64,000 bases of DNA from Manihot esculenta (Eukaryota > Streptophyta > Magnoliopsida > Malpighiales > Euphorbiaceae). The stretch spans positions 5,632,110-5,696,109 of the forward strand of contig NC_035169.2 of the NCBI RefSeq assembly GCF_001659605.2, in the 5' to 3' direction. Below are positions 11,601 to 23,333 of the stretch, in pieces. Position numbers and translations under genes: made by a program. Numbering within the stretch: position 1 is the first letter of the stretch; every line of letters begins with the position of its first letter. The notes under the pieces were generated by a model. That model did no database searches and was not told where the DNA came from. It was given only the letters and a program-made list of their open reading frames with translations.

Positions 11601-14600
11601 ATGGCCACAGAAACTCTTCTTAATCTGTGGGAAAACTTGGCTAAATTGCCTCTTGTTATGCTCTTGAAGGATACAAGGTACTCTTTCTTTTAGAAAGTTT
11701 TTGATTCTACAACTATTTTTAGGAACATCTTTATTTTTATGATTATCACAGTATAAATTTTTTAAATAATGCATATCTTGCAGCTTGGATTTTCATCTTC
11801 TTCTTCTTTTAATTGTTTGTCAAGAGGTTTTGTGATAATATTATTAAATCTCACATGTAACTCTATGATTTGTTTGTCCAGGAACGTTTTCAATATGGAT
11901 GAGTTAGCAGTAGAAATAGCACAAATTGCAGTTCCTGCTGCACTTGCTTTAGCAGCAGATCCTGTTGCTTCTCTAATCGATACAGCATTCATTGGCCATT
12001 TAGGTTTGTACATGTGATCTCCATCTTTTCTTGAAGATAGCCTGCATATCCACTACTTAATTTCCTTCCTATTCGATTTTTTTAAGCTTTTCTCTGCTGA
12101 TCCATATTCAATAAGCTTTTATCTCTGAGTATTTAGTATACAGGAACTGATCAATTATATATTTGTAGATGCAGTTTGCATTCATTGTTGCTCATGAGAA
12201 ATAATTACATTTCTGGATGCAGAAACTTTACTGGAAAAAGTTATTGTTTGATGCATTGTAAATGAATAGATAAGTAGAAAGCATACAATATGGTCGTGAA
12301 GTTCTATCCAACATGAAACGGATCCACTTGAACCTAACATGGATAATAAATAATATATCTTTATTTTGAATCTATCATCCATCATAGGAAAAAATAAATA
12401 TTTTTTGTCAACATCAATGGCTCATTAATATTATTACTTGTAGGACCTGTGGAGCTTGCTGCTGTGGGAGTTTCTATTGCCATTTTTAATCAAGTGTCAA
12501 AGATTGCAATTTTCCCACTTGTCAGTGTTACCACGTCTTTTGTTGCCGAGGAAGAAAGTGCTGGAAAATCGAGTAACGACGAAAATGCATCACTTGAAGA
12601 TGGTTTGCTTGTCAATAAGGAAACGGAAGAGCTATTACCTAAATCTGGTAGGTTTATCCTCTGTTTCCCCTTAGTTTGTTGAAAGAATACACCAATTGAG
12701 TTGCAAAGATCTGGATAGAGCTCCAACTTACACGTTGTTCTCGATTGATTTCCTTATAATTCCTGGAATATGCTCCTCACTTTTAAGACATTCTGTGTTT
12801 TCCACTTAACAAGAGTCTACATGCAAATCATCCTCTGCAGGCAGCATTTCCACCAAAAGGCACATACCATCTGCTTCTTCAGCATTGGTTATTGCTTGTG
12901 TCCTTGGCGTAATCCAGGCTTTATTCCTCATTTTCTCTGCAAAATCGATCCTGAGCTACATGGGTGTACAATCTGTAAGTCTTCTTCAAGTAGCATTCGA
13001 GTGCTGAAAAGTTTGTGTATTATTTCTCATTCCTGTTGTGATTTTTTATCTAAAATTATTAGCTCCACCGGGTTATCTCGTCAATAGGTTGTTTGATGTT
13101 CATGTTTTTACCTAACAGCACAAGTTTTTCAATATATCAATATGCTCCAGTTTATTTCACGCAAGTTAGTCTAAAACTTTTTATTGTTCAAACTTCAAAA
13201 GACAAGTTCTCTGAGGAATGCATTTTCTGTTGTGCAGGATTCCCCAATGCTAATACCAGCACAACAATACTTGACATTGAGGTCACTAGGTGCTCCTGCT
13301 GTTCTTCTTTCACTAGCGATGCAAGGGGTTTTCCGAGGAATTAAGGATACGAAAACTCCTCTATTTGCTACTGGTAAGATAGATCTTTCACCTGTAAATA
13401 TGTATGCCCTTGATATATTAGTGAAATATGTATCTATATTTTTTAATATCTATAACAATAAAAGCAAAGAGAAACATGACATAAAATCAAATAATGTGAA
13501 GTGATTTTTGCTGTGTTCTTCCTACCTTTATATTTGATCTATACTTCATTTATATGGATTAGCAGTTCCAAAGCTTATAATTTATTATTATTATCATTTA
13601 TTTTTTTGTAGTTGTGGGAGATGTAGCAAATATCATCTTGGACCCAATATTTATATTCGTATTCAGATTGAACGTCTGTGGTGCAGCCATTGCTCATGTT
13701 ATTTCTCAGTAAGTTCCATCTTTCTCCTGAAGATGAGATAGCATTCCAATTTTTCTTTGTGGTTTCTGGCATGCTGTTGATTGATTTTTTGTTGAGGACA
13801 CTATGGTTCACCTTTTTTTTCCTTTTAATATTATGTTTTAGGTACCTAATCTCCCTGATTCTGTTGTGGAAATTAATTGAACATGTTGATCTATTGCCTC
13901 CCAACATTAAAGATCTACAATTTGGTCGATTTCTAAAAAATGGTAAGGTTTTTCCTTTTCCACCCTTCTTAAATGCATTGTCTCCTTGGGAATTATCTCA
14001 TTCCTTTTCTATTCATTTTTTTGCTGTTCACTTTGTATGCTATTGCAACTGATCTATGAATTGCATTTCCACTAAGGATTTATGCTGTTGATGAGGGTAA
14101 TAGCTGCGACAATCTGTGTCACCTTGGCTGCATCATTGGCGGCAAGACATGGATCTACTTCAATGGCTGCATTTCAGGTTTGCTTGCAGATTTGGATGGC
14201 AACTTCTTTGCTTGCAGATGGGCTGGCTGTGGCTGGACAAGTAAGAACTGTTTCTTTTAATGAACTGAAACCACTTGCATGTGTTTGTAAATATTTGCAT
14301 AATTCGCTTGCCGGTGGATGTAGATTTTACTTGTAAAACATCTCCAAGAAATGGACTAATGCATTTCAACTTTTCCAGGCAATGCTTGCAAGTGCATTTG
14401 CAAATAAGGATCACGACAGGGCCAAGGCCATTGCTTCTCGTGTATTCCAGGTACGGAAATACCTCAGCATTAAGTTACAAATTTCCCTGTAAATATTTTA
14501 ATTGTGTGCTTTTCTTTGCAGTACGGTTTGCTTTTAGGCCTAGTTCTCTCGATCTTCCTTTTCGGTGGACTACAGTTTGCTTCAAGATTATTTACAGAAG

Positions 14601-15859
14601 ACGTCAATGTTTTGAATCTTATTGCCGTGGGCATCCCGGTAACTATTCACTTTTTCTAATTACAAGAACCAACAATAGGAGTTTTTTTCCTTTTCTGTGC
14701 TTTGGATTATGGAAAACTTTTCGGACTAAGACTTTCCTCTTTTCTCTTTTTATGCTGATTAGTTTGTTGCAGCAACTCAAATCGTAAATGTTTTAGCCTT
14801 CGTTTTCGATGGAATCAATTATGGAGCATCTGATTTTGCATACTCTTCATACTCAATGGTATGCCTCGCCTTCTACCCCAGTTAAAAAGTTCTTCAAAAC
14901 ATCAATTCATTTTGCTTTTGTGTTTAGATAAGCTTGTTTGGCTTCCAAGAATACAACAGAAAATCAACACTTTAATTATCTTATATTATTTTTCTTCCCT
15001 ATTATACCATTAACAAATATCAAATCCTTGTTATACTTCTCTTATTTTTCGCATTCTGCTAATTTCTTCCACCATGGTTCAGGTTTTGGTGTCAATAATA
15101 AGCATCCTATGCTTATTTGCTTTATCATCTAGTCATGGCTTCTTTGGCATCTGGGTTGCGTTGACCATTTTTATGACTCTACGCGCATACGTGGGCTTGT
15201 TGAGGTAACGGTTTCAATTAGAAATATTGATGTCAAATTTATACCTATACTTTTATATTATTTCATATTGTCTCGTTAAACACCTGAACTAAATTTGCAA
15301 CTTATTGAATACTTAAACTTACAAGGATTATAACAATCAAGCACAAATTAACGATATTATTGTTGATTTATAAAAGGATGTCAAAAATAATTTGATTTAT
15401 TACTTACTACTCTCGAATTTTATTGATTGAACTCTAAATTTTTATAAAATGACAAAATTATACTTCTCGAACTTTGTCAATTTATAAAAATTCAGAGAAT
15501 CAAAAAAATTTAGAATATAAACAACAATACGTGTGATTAATTTTTATTTTTCTTCTAATAAATTATGGATAGTATGATTAACTTGTAGTTAATTATTATG
15601 ATTTTTATAAATTCAAATATTGAATAGATTACGGTTTTAATTTAGGCATTCAGTAGTTTAATCCTACTTCCCATTTCAAAAAAAAAAAAAAATCCTACTT
15701 AGTATAGGGGTGTCATTTAGCTAAAAATTAAGAGTTTGACTATTTATCGGTGATTGTATTTGATTAATATTTTTTATATAGAAAATTGTTTTAACAAAGT
15801 ACATTTGTTTTTGCAGAATAGGCACGGGAACAGGACCTTGGAGCTTTTTAAGAAAATAA
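11601..15859 (+). CDS. DTX42: MATE efflux transporter, DTX42/FRD3-like (copy 1)
   Basis: Membrane transporter of the MATE family. Its closest recognisable relatives are Arabidopsis DTX42 and FRD3, which export citrate for aluminium tolerance or iron translocation. Coding exons: 11601-11677, 11882-12003, 12444-12647, 12841-12974, 13238-13373, 13612-13708, 13842-13942, 14077-14240, 14379-14450, 14522-14638, 14763-14858, 15083-15204, 15817-15859. All introns are GT-AG and phases match, giving 494 residues. Diagnostic segments are ALAADPVASLIDTAF (47-62), the block around GPVELAAVGVS (67-77), SLRSLGAPAVLLSLA in exon 5, and a GTGTGPWSFLRK tail. A hydrophilic loop (about 101-146) lies between the second and third membrane segments, as in citrate-type MATEs. 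Residue 170 is Ser, where copy 2 and, as I recall it, Arabidopsis DTX42 have Pro. The substrate is inferred from the family only. Confidence 0.88.
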
Positions 15860-16577
15860 GCTTCTTCTTCGTTTGTTTATCATAGTTAGCAAATACCATC
15901 CTGGCCTATTTGGAAAATGGGAAAATTTTAGAGATGATTACATTTTTGGCATCTTTATTAGTAGTAGGTTTTTCAATCTGTAATGCTGATGCATATGCAA
16001 TCTGTTTTAAGAAAAAAAATGAAAAAAAAAATGTAGATGCAATCTAATGTAAATAATTGCCATCATTAATTCAATTTCTCTTGAGAATAATTTTTTTTCA
16101 AATCAGAATTCAATTTTTTTTATTTCAAATAATAAAATTAATAAAAAAGTTAATTAAATTAAAATTAGTAAAAAATATTTAAAATATAATGCAATAATAT
16201 AATATAAATTTAGCTCCTTAAATAATTCTTTAAACAAATAATGGCAGTATAAAATTAATTTCTTTACCTTTTAATCTCTCAAAATTTTATTAATTCTCTC
16301 AATATTGGTCTTATAAAAAATACATTACAATGTTTCTAAAATTTTAAAAAAATCTACTAACTAATTCCTCAATCAATTTTAGTTGTTAAATATTACACGA
16401 AAGTTTCAAATATTCTCATAACTAATTAGTAGAAATTCGAAGGACCAATAAATGAATTTTCTCTTATTATAAAAACTAAATAATAAAATATTTAACAGTT
16501 AAACTAATAAAATAACTAATTCGTAGAAGTTCAAAGGACCAATAAATGTCACCGTCCGTGGGAAGGAATGTATTTTT
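15860..16577. other. 3' flank of MATE copy 1
   Basis: AT-rich, no gene seen. It includes the presumed 3' UTR and A/T tracts. The matching region after copy 2 starts at 32261. Copy 1 lacks about 280 bp that copy 2 has at 33026-33305, between short AAAATA repeats. Confidence 0.6.
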
Positions 16578-17725
16578 CAAAATATATATTATAAGAAGGC
16601 CTCTTTTTATGTATCCTTTACTAAATCAAAGACATTTTTTTCGGTCAATAATCATAGGAAGGCCGAAGTATGTTCCAAGATCATCATGCTCCTCAACCTC
16701 CAACTTGGAGCAAACATCCGACCTTGTTATTTAACGGTACTAGGACTGAAGTAAATTAAGGATTTGTTGAAATTGATTACCTTTCCAGGTGTATACTCCA
16801 TTAAAAGATATGTAATCTCTTGCACCTCATTAAGTTTCACCTTAAAAAATAAAACATTGTCATATATGGAAAAGAGATAAGATATAGTTTGAATACTTGT
16901 AATGATTCTAACACCATGAAAATACCTAAATCTACTCGAGTGTCAATAAGACTCGATAAATCCTCTTCGTAAATAATGAAAAGATATGGACTTAAGGAAT
17001 CTCCCAATCTCAAGCCCCTCCCAGAAAAATCGGTTCAATAAGATTCTCTTATTGAAGTACCTAATAAGAAACCGCACATAGGAATATAAAGTCAATCCAT
17101 TTATCACTAAACCCCACCTTCAGCATTATTGCTTTCAAAAAAAAACTATTCCAATCTATCGTATGTCTTACTAATATCAATCTTCAGCATGGGATATCCA
17201 ACCTTCCCATTCGTTTTAACTTTGAGATAATGAAACATTTCAAAAGCAACCGTATAATTATCTTGAATATGTCGTCCCATCACAAATGCACTCTGGGTCA
17301 AAGAGATAATATGTGGCAAAATAAGCTTCATTCTGTTAGCAAGTATCTGGGCAATAATTTTGTAAAGTATCTAGCACAAACCAATTGGAAGTAACTCTGA
17401 CAAACATTTCAAGTGTTTTTTTATTTATTTTTAGGATAAGTACCAGGACTATCTCACGTAACAAATTCAAAAACGTCCGAGGTAGCACATGAAATACATA
17501 AAGAAGAGACATTAGCTCTAATAACATTCTAGTACTTTTGAAAAAACCTAGGGTTTAATCCATCAATCCTAGGTGACTTATCACACCCCATACTAAACAC
17601 TATCTTCCATATATCATCACTAGTTGATTATCCTCTTCCGTGACACAGCTAGTAATGACACTATCTAGGACAGGTTTGTGACATATACAGTTTGCCAAAT
17701 AATCAGAAATTACCTGATTTAGCTC
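16578..17725 (-). pseudogene. L1-type LINE ORF2 reverse transcriptase fragment
   Basis: Minus-strand remains of a plant LINE reverse transcriptase. Reading leftward from 17725, the VWxMGCDKSPG-like finger region is degraded near 17590-17560. Next come the QSAFVMGRHIQDN segment (around 17295-17257), MLKIDISKTYDRLEW (around 17190-17145), and a GLRxGDSLSPYLF-like motif near 17020-16985. Multiple stops and frame breaks are present. The catalytic YADD segment is not recognisable. Copia copy 2 is inserted at 17726 and the LINE continues beyond it at 23334. The same fragment recurs at 33306-33369 plus 43083-44172. Confidence 0.8.
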
Positions 17726-17960
17726 TGATAAGGCTTAGAGTTGTGATAAGGTTTAGAGTCATGATAAGGTTAGAGTTGTGATAAGGTTTAGAGTTATGAT
17801 AAGGTTTAGAGTTGGTTGAGATAATATTTGTTATTCATACAATCTGTATCCAACTCAACCACTAGCTAATTATTGATAGACCTGGTATATACTATATAAA
17901 TGTATTCTATACAGAAATATAAATAACAAATAGAATTCTCAATACCATACACCTTCTATA
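17726..17960 (+). repeat. Copia copy 2 5' LTR
   Basis: Starts TGATAAGG, ends TTCTATA, preceded by AGCTC. The first ~90 bases are five imperfect 17-18 bp direct repeats of a TGATAAGGTTTAGAGT unit. A TATATAAAT segment near 17891-17900 is a plausible TATA box for the retrotransposon promoter. Confidence 0.92.
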
Positions 17961-17973
17961 TGATATCAGAGCC
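17961..17973 (+). other. Copia copy 2 primer binding site (mutated)
   Basis: TGATATCAGAGCC directly after the 5' LTR corresponds to the initiator-Met tRNA site TGGTATCAGAGCC, with one G-to-A change. Copy 3 keeps the intact form at 44408. Confidence 0.85.
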
Positions 17974-18054
17974 ATAAAGGCTTTACAGCAAATTCTTCTC
18001 TTTTCTTTTACATCTTTTTTTCTCATCTTGTTCTTCCCTCTGTTCGTACCAGCA

Positions 18055-20363
18055 ATGGCTAACACTGAGCAATCTCTTGTTTCAACCACTATTGGATCCA
18101 CATCATCTATTCCCAACACTGAGCAATCTCTTGTTTTAACCACTATTGGCTCCACATCATTTATTCCCGATCTTCAGATTCCAAACGTCACTCAATTTCT
18201 CACCATTAAACTCACTTCGACTAATTATTTGCTATGGCATGCACAAATCATGCCTCTTCGCACCACTACCAAGGATGCTTGGCACAAGCTCACTGTAATC
18301 TATTTCCGCCGGTGCTAAAACGCGGATTCAGCAGCTGCGTAAACAACTCAAGCATCTGCAGCGAGGTAATGATTCGATTGACAATTACATGTGCAAAGCG
18401 AAATCATATTATGATCAGCTTTGTGCGTTAGAAGGATCTGTTACAGAGAAAAATCTTGTGTGCGATGTTTTGGAAGGATTGGGTTCAGATTATCGTCCTT
18501 TTACGCGTGCTATAGAAGCACGAAATACTCATATTGCATTTGATGAGTTGTATGCATTACTACTCAGTGAAGAATCCCAATTGAAGTTTGATTCTCTCAC
18601 TCTTAATTCTGCCGTTCCTGCTACTGCTCACCATGCAAATTCTGGGCGAGGTAGTAGAGGGCGTGGCCGTGGTGGACAGTCATCATATTAAGGACGCGGT
18701 TATGGGCAGTCTAGTTATGCTTCTAGTCGTGGCACTTCTACTTTAACATGTTTTAATTGCAATGGAACAGGACATGTTTGAAGACAATGTCCCTCACCTC
18801 ACACCAATCCTCAAGCCAATGTAGTCAAAACTCAAACTGAACCTCTTCAGGCTTGGACTGTGGACTCCGGTGCAAATTATCATCTAGCAGCTAATCAGGA
18901 AACTATAGCTCATCCTATTCCTGTCAATGATGCCACCGCTCTCACAATTGCCGATGGTAAAACACTTCCTGTCTTATCTCGTGGTTCTTCAATTACTTCT
19001 ATTAATGGTCATAATTTTTGTTTGAATGATATTCTTTATTAACCTGCTATCACTAACAATTTAATGTCAGTTTCTGCTTTTACCTCACAAAATAACATTT
19101 CAATTGAATTTTTCCCCGACAAATATTTTGTGAAGGATATCCCCACGAAGCAGGTATTATACCAAGGCCCGAGTGACAATGGCCTTTATCTTTTTCCTTC
19201 GCAGCAAGTTCAGTCATTCTCTCCAAAAGCTTTCCCAGCAACAATTTCATTATGGCATGCGCGGCTAGGACAAGCAAATTTTCGAGTTGTTCATGATGTT
19301 CTTAGATCTAATAATATTTCTTTTGTTTCTAGTAATAAATTTCATCATTGTCATGCTTGCAATGTGAGTAAATCACATAAATTACCATTTGTTGATTCTC
19401 TTTATCATGCTAAACAGCCTCTTGAACTCATTTGTTCTGACGTTTGGGGTCCTGCCCCTGTTGTTTATGTTTATGGTTTTCGTTATTATGTGATTTTTTA
19501 TTATCATTTTAGTAAGTATTGCTGGTTATATTTTCTTAAACAAAAATCTGATGTCTTCTCTATCTTTGTTCAATTTCGGTGTTTAGTGGAAAAATATTTT
19601 GGACTGCCTATCAAAAACTTTGAATCGGATTGGGGGGGGAGAATTTCGGTCTTTATCCAATTACTTGAAACAACATGGGATTTCACAAAGGGTTTCTTGT
19701 CCTTACACTCCTAAACAAAATGGATGTGCAGAACGAAAGCATAGGCATATTGTTGAGTTAGGCCGATCTCTATTACATCATGCTTCAGTTCCTTACAATT
19801 ACTGGACCTATGCCTTCAATACTGCTACCTACACAATAAATAGATTGCCCTCTTCATCCAATAACAAACGCACTCCCTATGAAATTTTATTTCATGAGAA
19901 ACCTACTTATGATGAATTGCGTGTGTTTGGTTCATTGTGTTATCCTTGGTTGAAACCTTATTCATCTCACAAACTTGCTCCTAAGTCTTCTCGTTGTATT
20001 TTTCTTGGCTATAGTAAACTTCATAAAGGGTATACTTGCCTTGAAATTTCTTCTGGTCGTCTTTTTATCTCACGCCATGTCTTGTTTTTTGAGCAGGAGT
20101 TTCCTTTTAAGAAGTTGGATGATAATGGCACTACCTCAATGGCTGAAGTGAGTCCTACGTCCATTCCATTACCACCCATTCCACCTTTGTCAAATACACA
20201 ACTTGGTATCCTAGAAGCAGCTCCAAAACGCAACTTACAAACCTTTCCTAGACATCAAAATGACGCTGCTTCCATTATTCCAGCCCTTACCCAACACGAT
20301 GCCACAACTGACACAAGTCAGACCCACATACCAAGCCCATCACCGAGCGCACCGTATCACTAA
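18055..20363 (+). pseudogene. Copia copy 2 gag, protease and integrase
   Basis: Starts at the gag ATG (MANTEQ) shared with copy 3. About 180 bp of gag is deleted near 18252 relative to copy 3. A CCHC knuckle is encoded near 18750-18790, with TGA at 18778-18780 where other copies have TCA. TAA at 18688-18690 replaces CAA. The protease DSG triad lies near 18867. The integrase HHCC finger and catalytic core run 19250-19730. An extra G in a G run near 19631-19638 (8 G, against 7 in copy 1) shifts the frame between the second Asp and the Glu segment. A further 1-base loss near 20345 ends the frame at 20363. Confidence 0.87.
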
Positions 20364-20424
20364 ATACCAACCAAATCGAGCTGATCAATTTTTGTCATGT
20401 TCCTTTGCAAGTTAAGACACATTC

Positions 20425-21326
20425 TGTCACACCCAAACCCAAAACTGTAAAGATGGATATGACCAGGAAAACTGACAGAACCTCCCCTGATATTTATAAT
20501 ATAAAAACAGGTAACCTGCTATAATTCCAAAACATTAAGCATAAAAGAGAAAAATTAAATAAACAAAGTAACATATACACATATAAATATATTTAAAAAA
20601 AATATCAATGTTATATATTTATCCACTCACCAGAATATGTGGGACAAAAGACCTAGGTCGCAGGAGGACCCCTATTATCTATCCGGGAAGCTGGATCCTC
20701 TCCTAGAATTAAAAAGAAAAGAAAATAATATATCAAATAATAAAAATGCTCTAAAACGTAAAATATGAAATTTTAAAATATTTTTATATATATTTTTAAG
20801 AAAATTTGGGCAGTATCTCGGCATAGCTAGACCTCCCAAAAATACCCAAACTCAACAAAAATACTCAATAAGCTGTAAATATTATTTAAATCAACCTAAG
20901 AAAATCATTAATCCAAAAATAAATATAAAACCCCATTGATTGGATCTAACTAAAACATAACCCATTTTTATTCTCAAATCACTAGAATCAATCGTAAAAA
21001 TTGAATAAAAGAGATAAAACTCACATACCCAATTTTGGAACCTCTAGAAGAAATTATTGACTTTCTTAGCAGGATATAGGTTTAAAACAGGATCTGGGTT
21101 GATTGGGTTGAGAAGGAGGAGATTTGGATTTAAAAGAGGAATTTTTTTTTTTTTTTATATATATATTTTTGCAGAGCTTTTGCTCTTTTGCTGGAGGAGG
21201 AAGACGGGTTTCTGGTTTCGGGAATGTTTCGGGACATTCCCGAAACCAGTGCTTTAATGCTCAATTTTCCCTTTTTTTTTTTTTTTTTTTTAATTAAAAG
21301 TAATAGGCCTGGGCCTGGGCCTTATA
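20425..21326 (-). mobile_element. Solo-LTR-like insertion, copy 2 (902 bp, complete)
   Basis: Begins TGTCACACCC and ends CCTTATA, flanked by CATTC on both sides (20420-20424 and 21327-21331). The empty site is visible in Copia copy 1 around 3165-3175. Read on the minus strand it would run TA...CA. The GTGTGACA end resembles the GTCGTTACA end of the Tekay-type LTRs here, so the minus orientation is a guess. No ORF of interest; it holds the same hairpin as the block at 1-865. Confidence 0.75.
21214..21247. repeat. Perfect 14-bp-stem hairpin
   Basis: Same GGTTTCGGGAATGT inverted repeat with TTCGGG loop as at 770-803, conserved exactly in both copies although the flanking sequence has diverged. 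Confidence 0.85.
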
Positions 21327-21332
21327 CATTCC

Positions 21333-23033
21333 ATGGTGACTAGACAGCAAACGGGCAAGCTCAAACCGCAAACTCCATGGTCTCCAAAGTTAAATAATGT
21401 GACTACTTATTTCTCAGTACCTAGTTGCTATACTCAAGCTGTCAAAGATCCAAATTGGCGTGATGCCATGATTCAAGAGCTTAATGCCTTAATTCAAGCT
21501 GGAACTTGGGAATTCGTCCCTCGGGACAAGGCACATAATATAGTTGGTTGTAAATGGGTGTTCAGAGTTAAACAGAAATTTGATGGCAGTATTGATAGAT
21601 ATAAGGCTCGCCTTGTTACTAAAGGATATCATCAATGTCCTGGAATTGATTACTTTGAAACCTTTTCACCGGTTGTCAAACCAACTACTATTCGAATAAT
21701 TTTGTCCTTAGCCGTCTCAAATGGTTGGTTAGTGAAGCAATTAGATATTTCTAATGCTTTTCTGCATGGAGATTTGGATGATGAAGTTTACATGGAGCAG
21801 CCTCCAGGTTTCACTGATACATCTAAACCAGATCATGTTTGTTGTCTACGCCGTTCACTATACGGTCTTCATCAAGCTCCACGTCAGTGGTATAAACGTC
21901 TATTCTCAGCCTTAATCAATCAAGGGTTTCGAGTCTTTCCTGCAGATTTCTCTCTATTTTGCTATGTCAAGAACAATATCAAGTTGTTTATCCTTGTGTA
22001 TGTGGACGATATTATCATGACCGGTACATGCAGTCATACTTTGAATCATATTATTTCTTCTCTCAAATCTGAGTTCATGTTGAAAGATTTGGGCACATTG
22101 GAGTATTTCCTTGGTATGGAGGCAACTTGGACCGCTGATGAACTTTTATTAACTCAACAAAAGTATATACTTGACTTGCTTCAAAAAGCATAGATGGGAG
22201 ACTGTAAGGGAATCTCCACACCAGCAACTCCAAACGATAAGATGTCTGCTATACAAAGTCGCCCAATGAGTGATCCCACGTTATATCGGAGTATAGTAGG
22301 TGGATTGCAATACTTGAGTTTAACCCGACTCGAGGTCTGTTATTCAGTTCACAAGGTTTCTGTAACGACCCGGGAACCGATACCCCTCTGTAACGGCCCA
22401 CTGGCATCTTCAAAATTCCAGATTCGAACGGAGATTCCGCCGAAAGGTAGGGATTCCGATGCCGAAAATCTAGCCGGGTATTACAGTTTCTCAGTTTCTT
22501 CATGCACCTACTGAGGATAATTGGTGTTCGGTTAAGCGTATATTAAGGTATCTCAAGCACACTGTTGGTCATGGTCTTTACATCTCCAAATCGGCAAACA
22601 CAGATTTGAATATATATATATTGATGCTGATTGGGTGAGTGACATTGATAATCGTAAGTCTACCACAGGTTATGTTATTTTCATGGGCACAAATCTCATA
22701 TCTTGAAATTCCAAGAAACAACAAACAGTTGCTCGTTCATCAACAGAGGCTGAATATCGAGCTATTGGTCTTGCTGTCACTGAATTAACTTGGATTCAGT
22801 CAATGTTGCGTGACATTACTTTCCATTCCACCAAAACTCCCAACTTGTGGTGTGATAATATTGGCGCAACATATCTTTCTATTAATCCCATTTTCCATGC
22901 TCGGATAAAGCACTTGGAAGTCGATTTTCATTTCCTTCGTGATAAAGTGCAAAAGAATGATGTCAAAGTACAGTTTATTTGCTCTAAAGATCAATTAGCT
23001 GACATTCTGACTAAACCATTATCCAAAATGTAG
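21333..23033 (+). pseudogene. Copia copy 2 reverse transcriptase-RNase H
   Basis: Best-preserved pol part of the three copies. An uninterrupted frame from 21333 to 22193 covers the reverse transcriptase with KARLVTKGY (near 21601-21627) and YVDDIIMTG (near 21997-22023). TAG at 22191-22193 breaks it. The connection to RNase H is further cut by the 125 bp insertion at 22361-22485. RNase H remnants (IDADWVSD near 22619-22642, SSTEAEYRA near 22738-22764) contain a TGA at 22704-22706, where copy 1 has TGG, and an extra TATA near 22615. The DILTKPL tail ends near 23033. Confidence 0.87.
22361..22485 (-). mobile_element. 125 bp mini-LTR insertion
   Basis: A complete TG...CA block beginning TGTAACGACCC and ending GCCGGGTATTACA, flanked by GTTTC on both sides (22356-22360 and 22486-22490). 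Copia copy 1 has the empty site near 4191-4200. On the minus strand its ends match the 2.2 kb Tekay-type LTRs in this window (TGTAATACCCGGCTAG ... GGGTCGTTACA). It is therefore either an internally deleted solo LTR of that family or a TRIM/SMART-type mini-LTR with the same tips. Confidence 0.85.
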
Positions 23034-23098
23034 CATCAAACTCTAATGCAACATTTAACAATTCGTCCTGTCCCTACAACGCACGAATTGAGGGGGCG

Positions 23099-23333
23099 TG
23101 ATAAGGCTTAGAATTGTGATAAGGTTTAGAGTCATGATAAGGTTAGAGTTGTGATAAGGTTTAGAGTTATAATAAGGTTTAGAGTTGGTTGAGATAATAT
23201 TTGTTATTCATACAATCTGTATCCAACTCAACCACTAGCTAACTGTTAATAGACCTGGTATATACTATATAAATGTATTCTATACAGAAATATAAATAAT
23301 AAATAGAATTCTCAATACCATAAACCTTCTATA
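23099..23333 (+). repeat. Copia copy 2 3' LTR
   Basis: 235 bp, TGATAAGG...TTCTATA, preceded by polypurine tract GAATTGAGGGGGCG (23085-23098) and followed by target duplication AGCTC. Confidence 0.92.

Larger units (their letters stand above)
17726..23333 (+). mobile_element. Copia retrotransposon copy 2 (both LTRs, two later insertions)
   Basis: Near-complete Copia element with 235 bp LTRs at both ends and target duplication AGCTC (17721-17725 and 23334-23338). By my count the LTRs differ at about 7 of 235 positions. It is inserted in an antisense LINE. It was later hit by a 902 bp solo-LTR-like insertion (20425-21326) and a 125 bp mini-LTR (22361-22485). Reading frames carry stops, a gag deletion and frameshifts, so it is inactive. 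Confidence 0.93.

Noticed and set aside
13575..13907. Minus-strand 110-residue frame within the MATE gene (also 30001-30333)
   Set aside because: It spans exon 6, intron and exon 7 of the MATE gene in antisense, and identity between copies explains its apparent conservation.
14275..14787. 170-residue plus-strand frame spanning several MATE exons in the wrong frame
   Set aside because: It reads through introns and is out of register with the spliced MATE frame. The copy 2 version is broken by the 22 bp intron 10 deletion.
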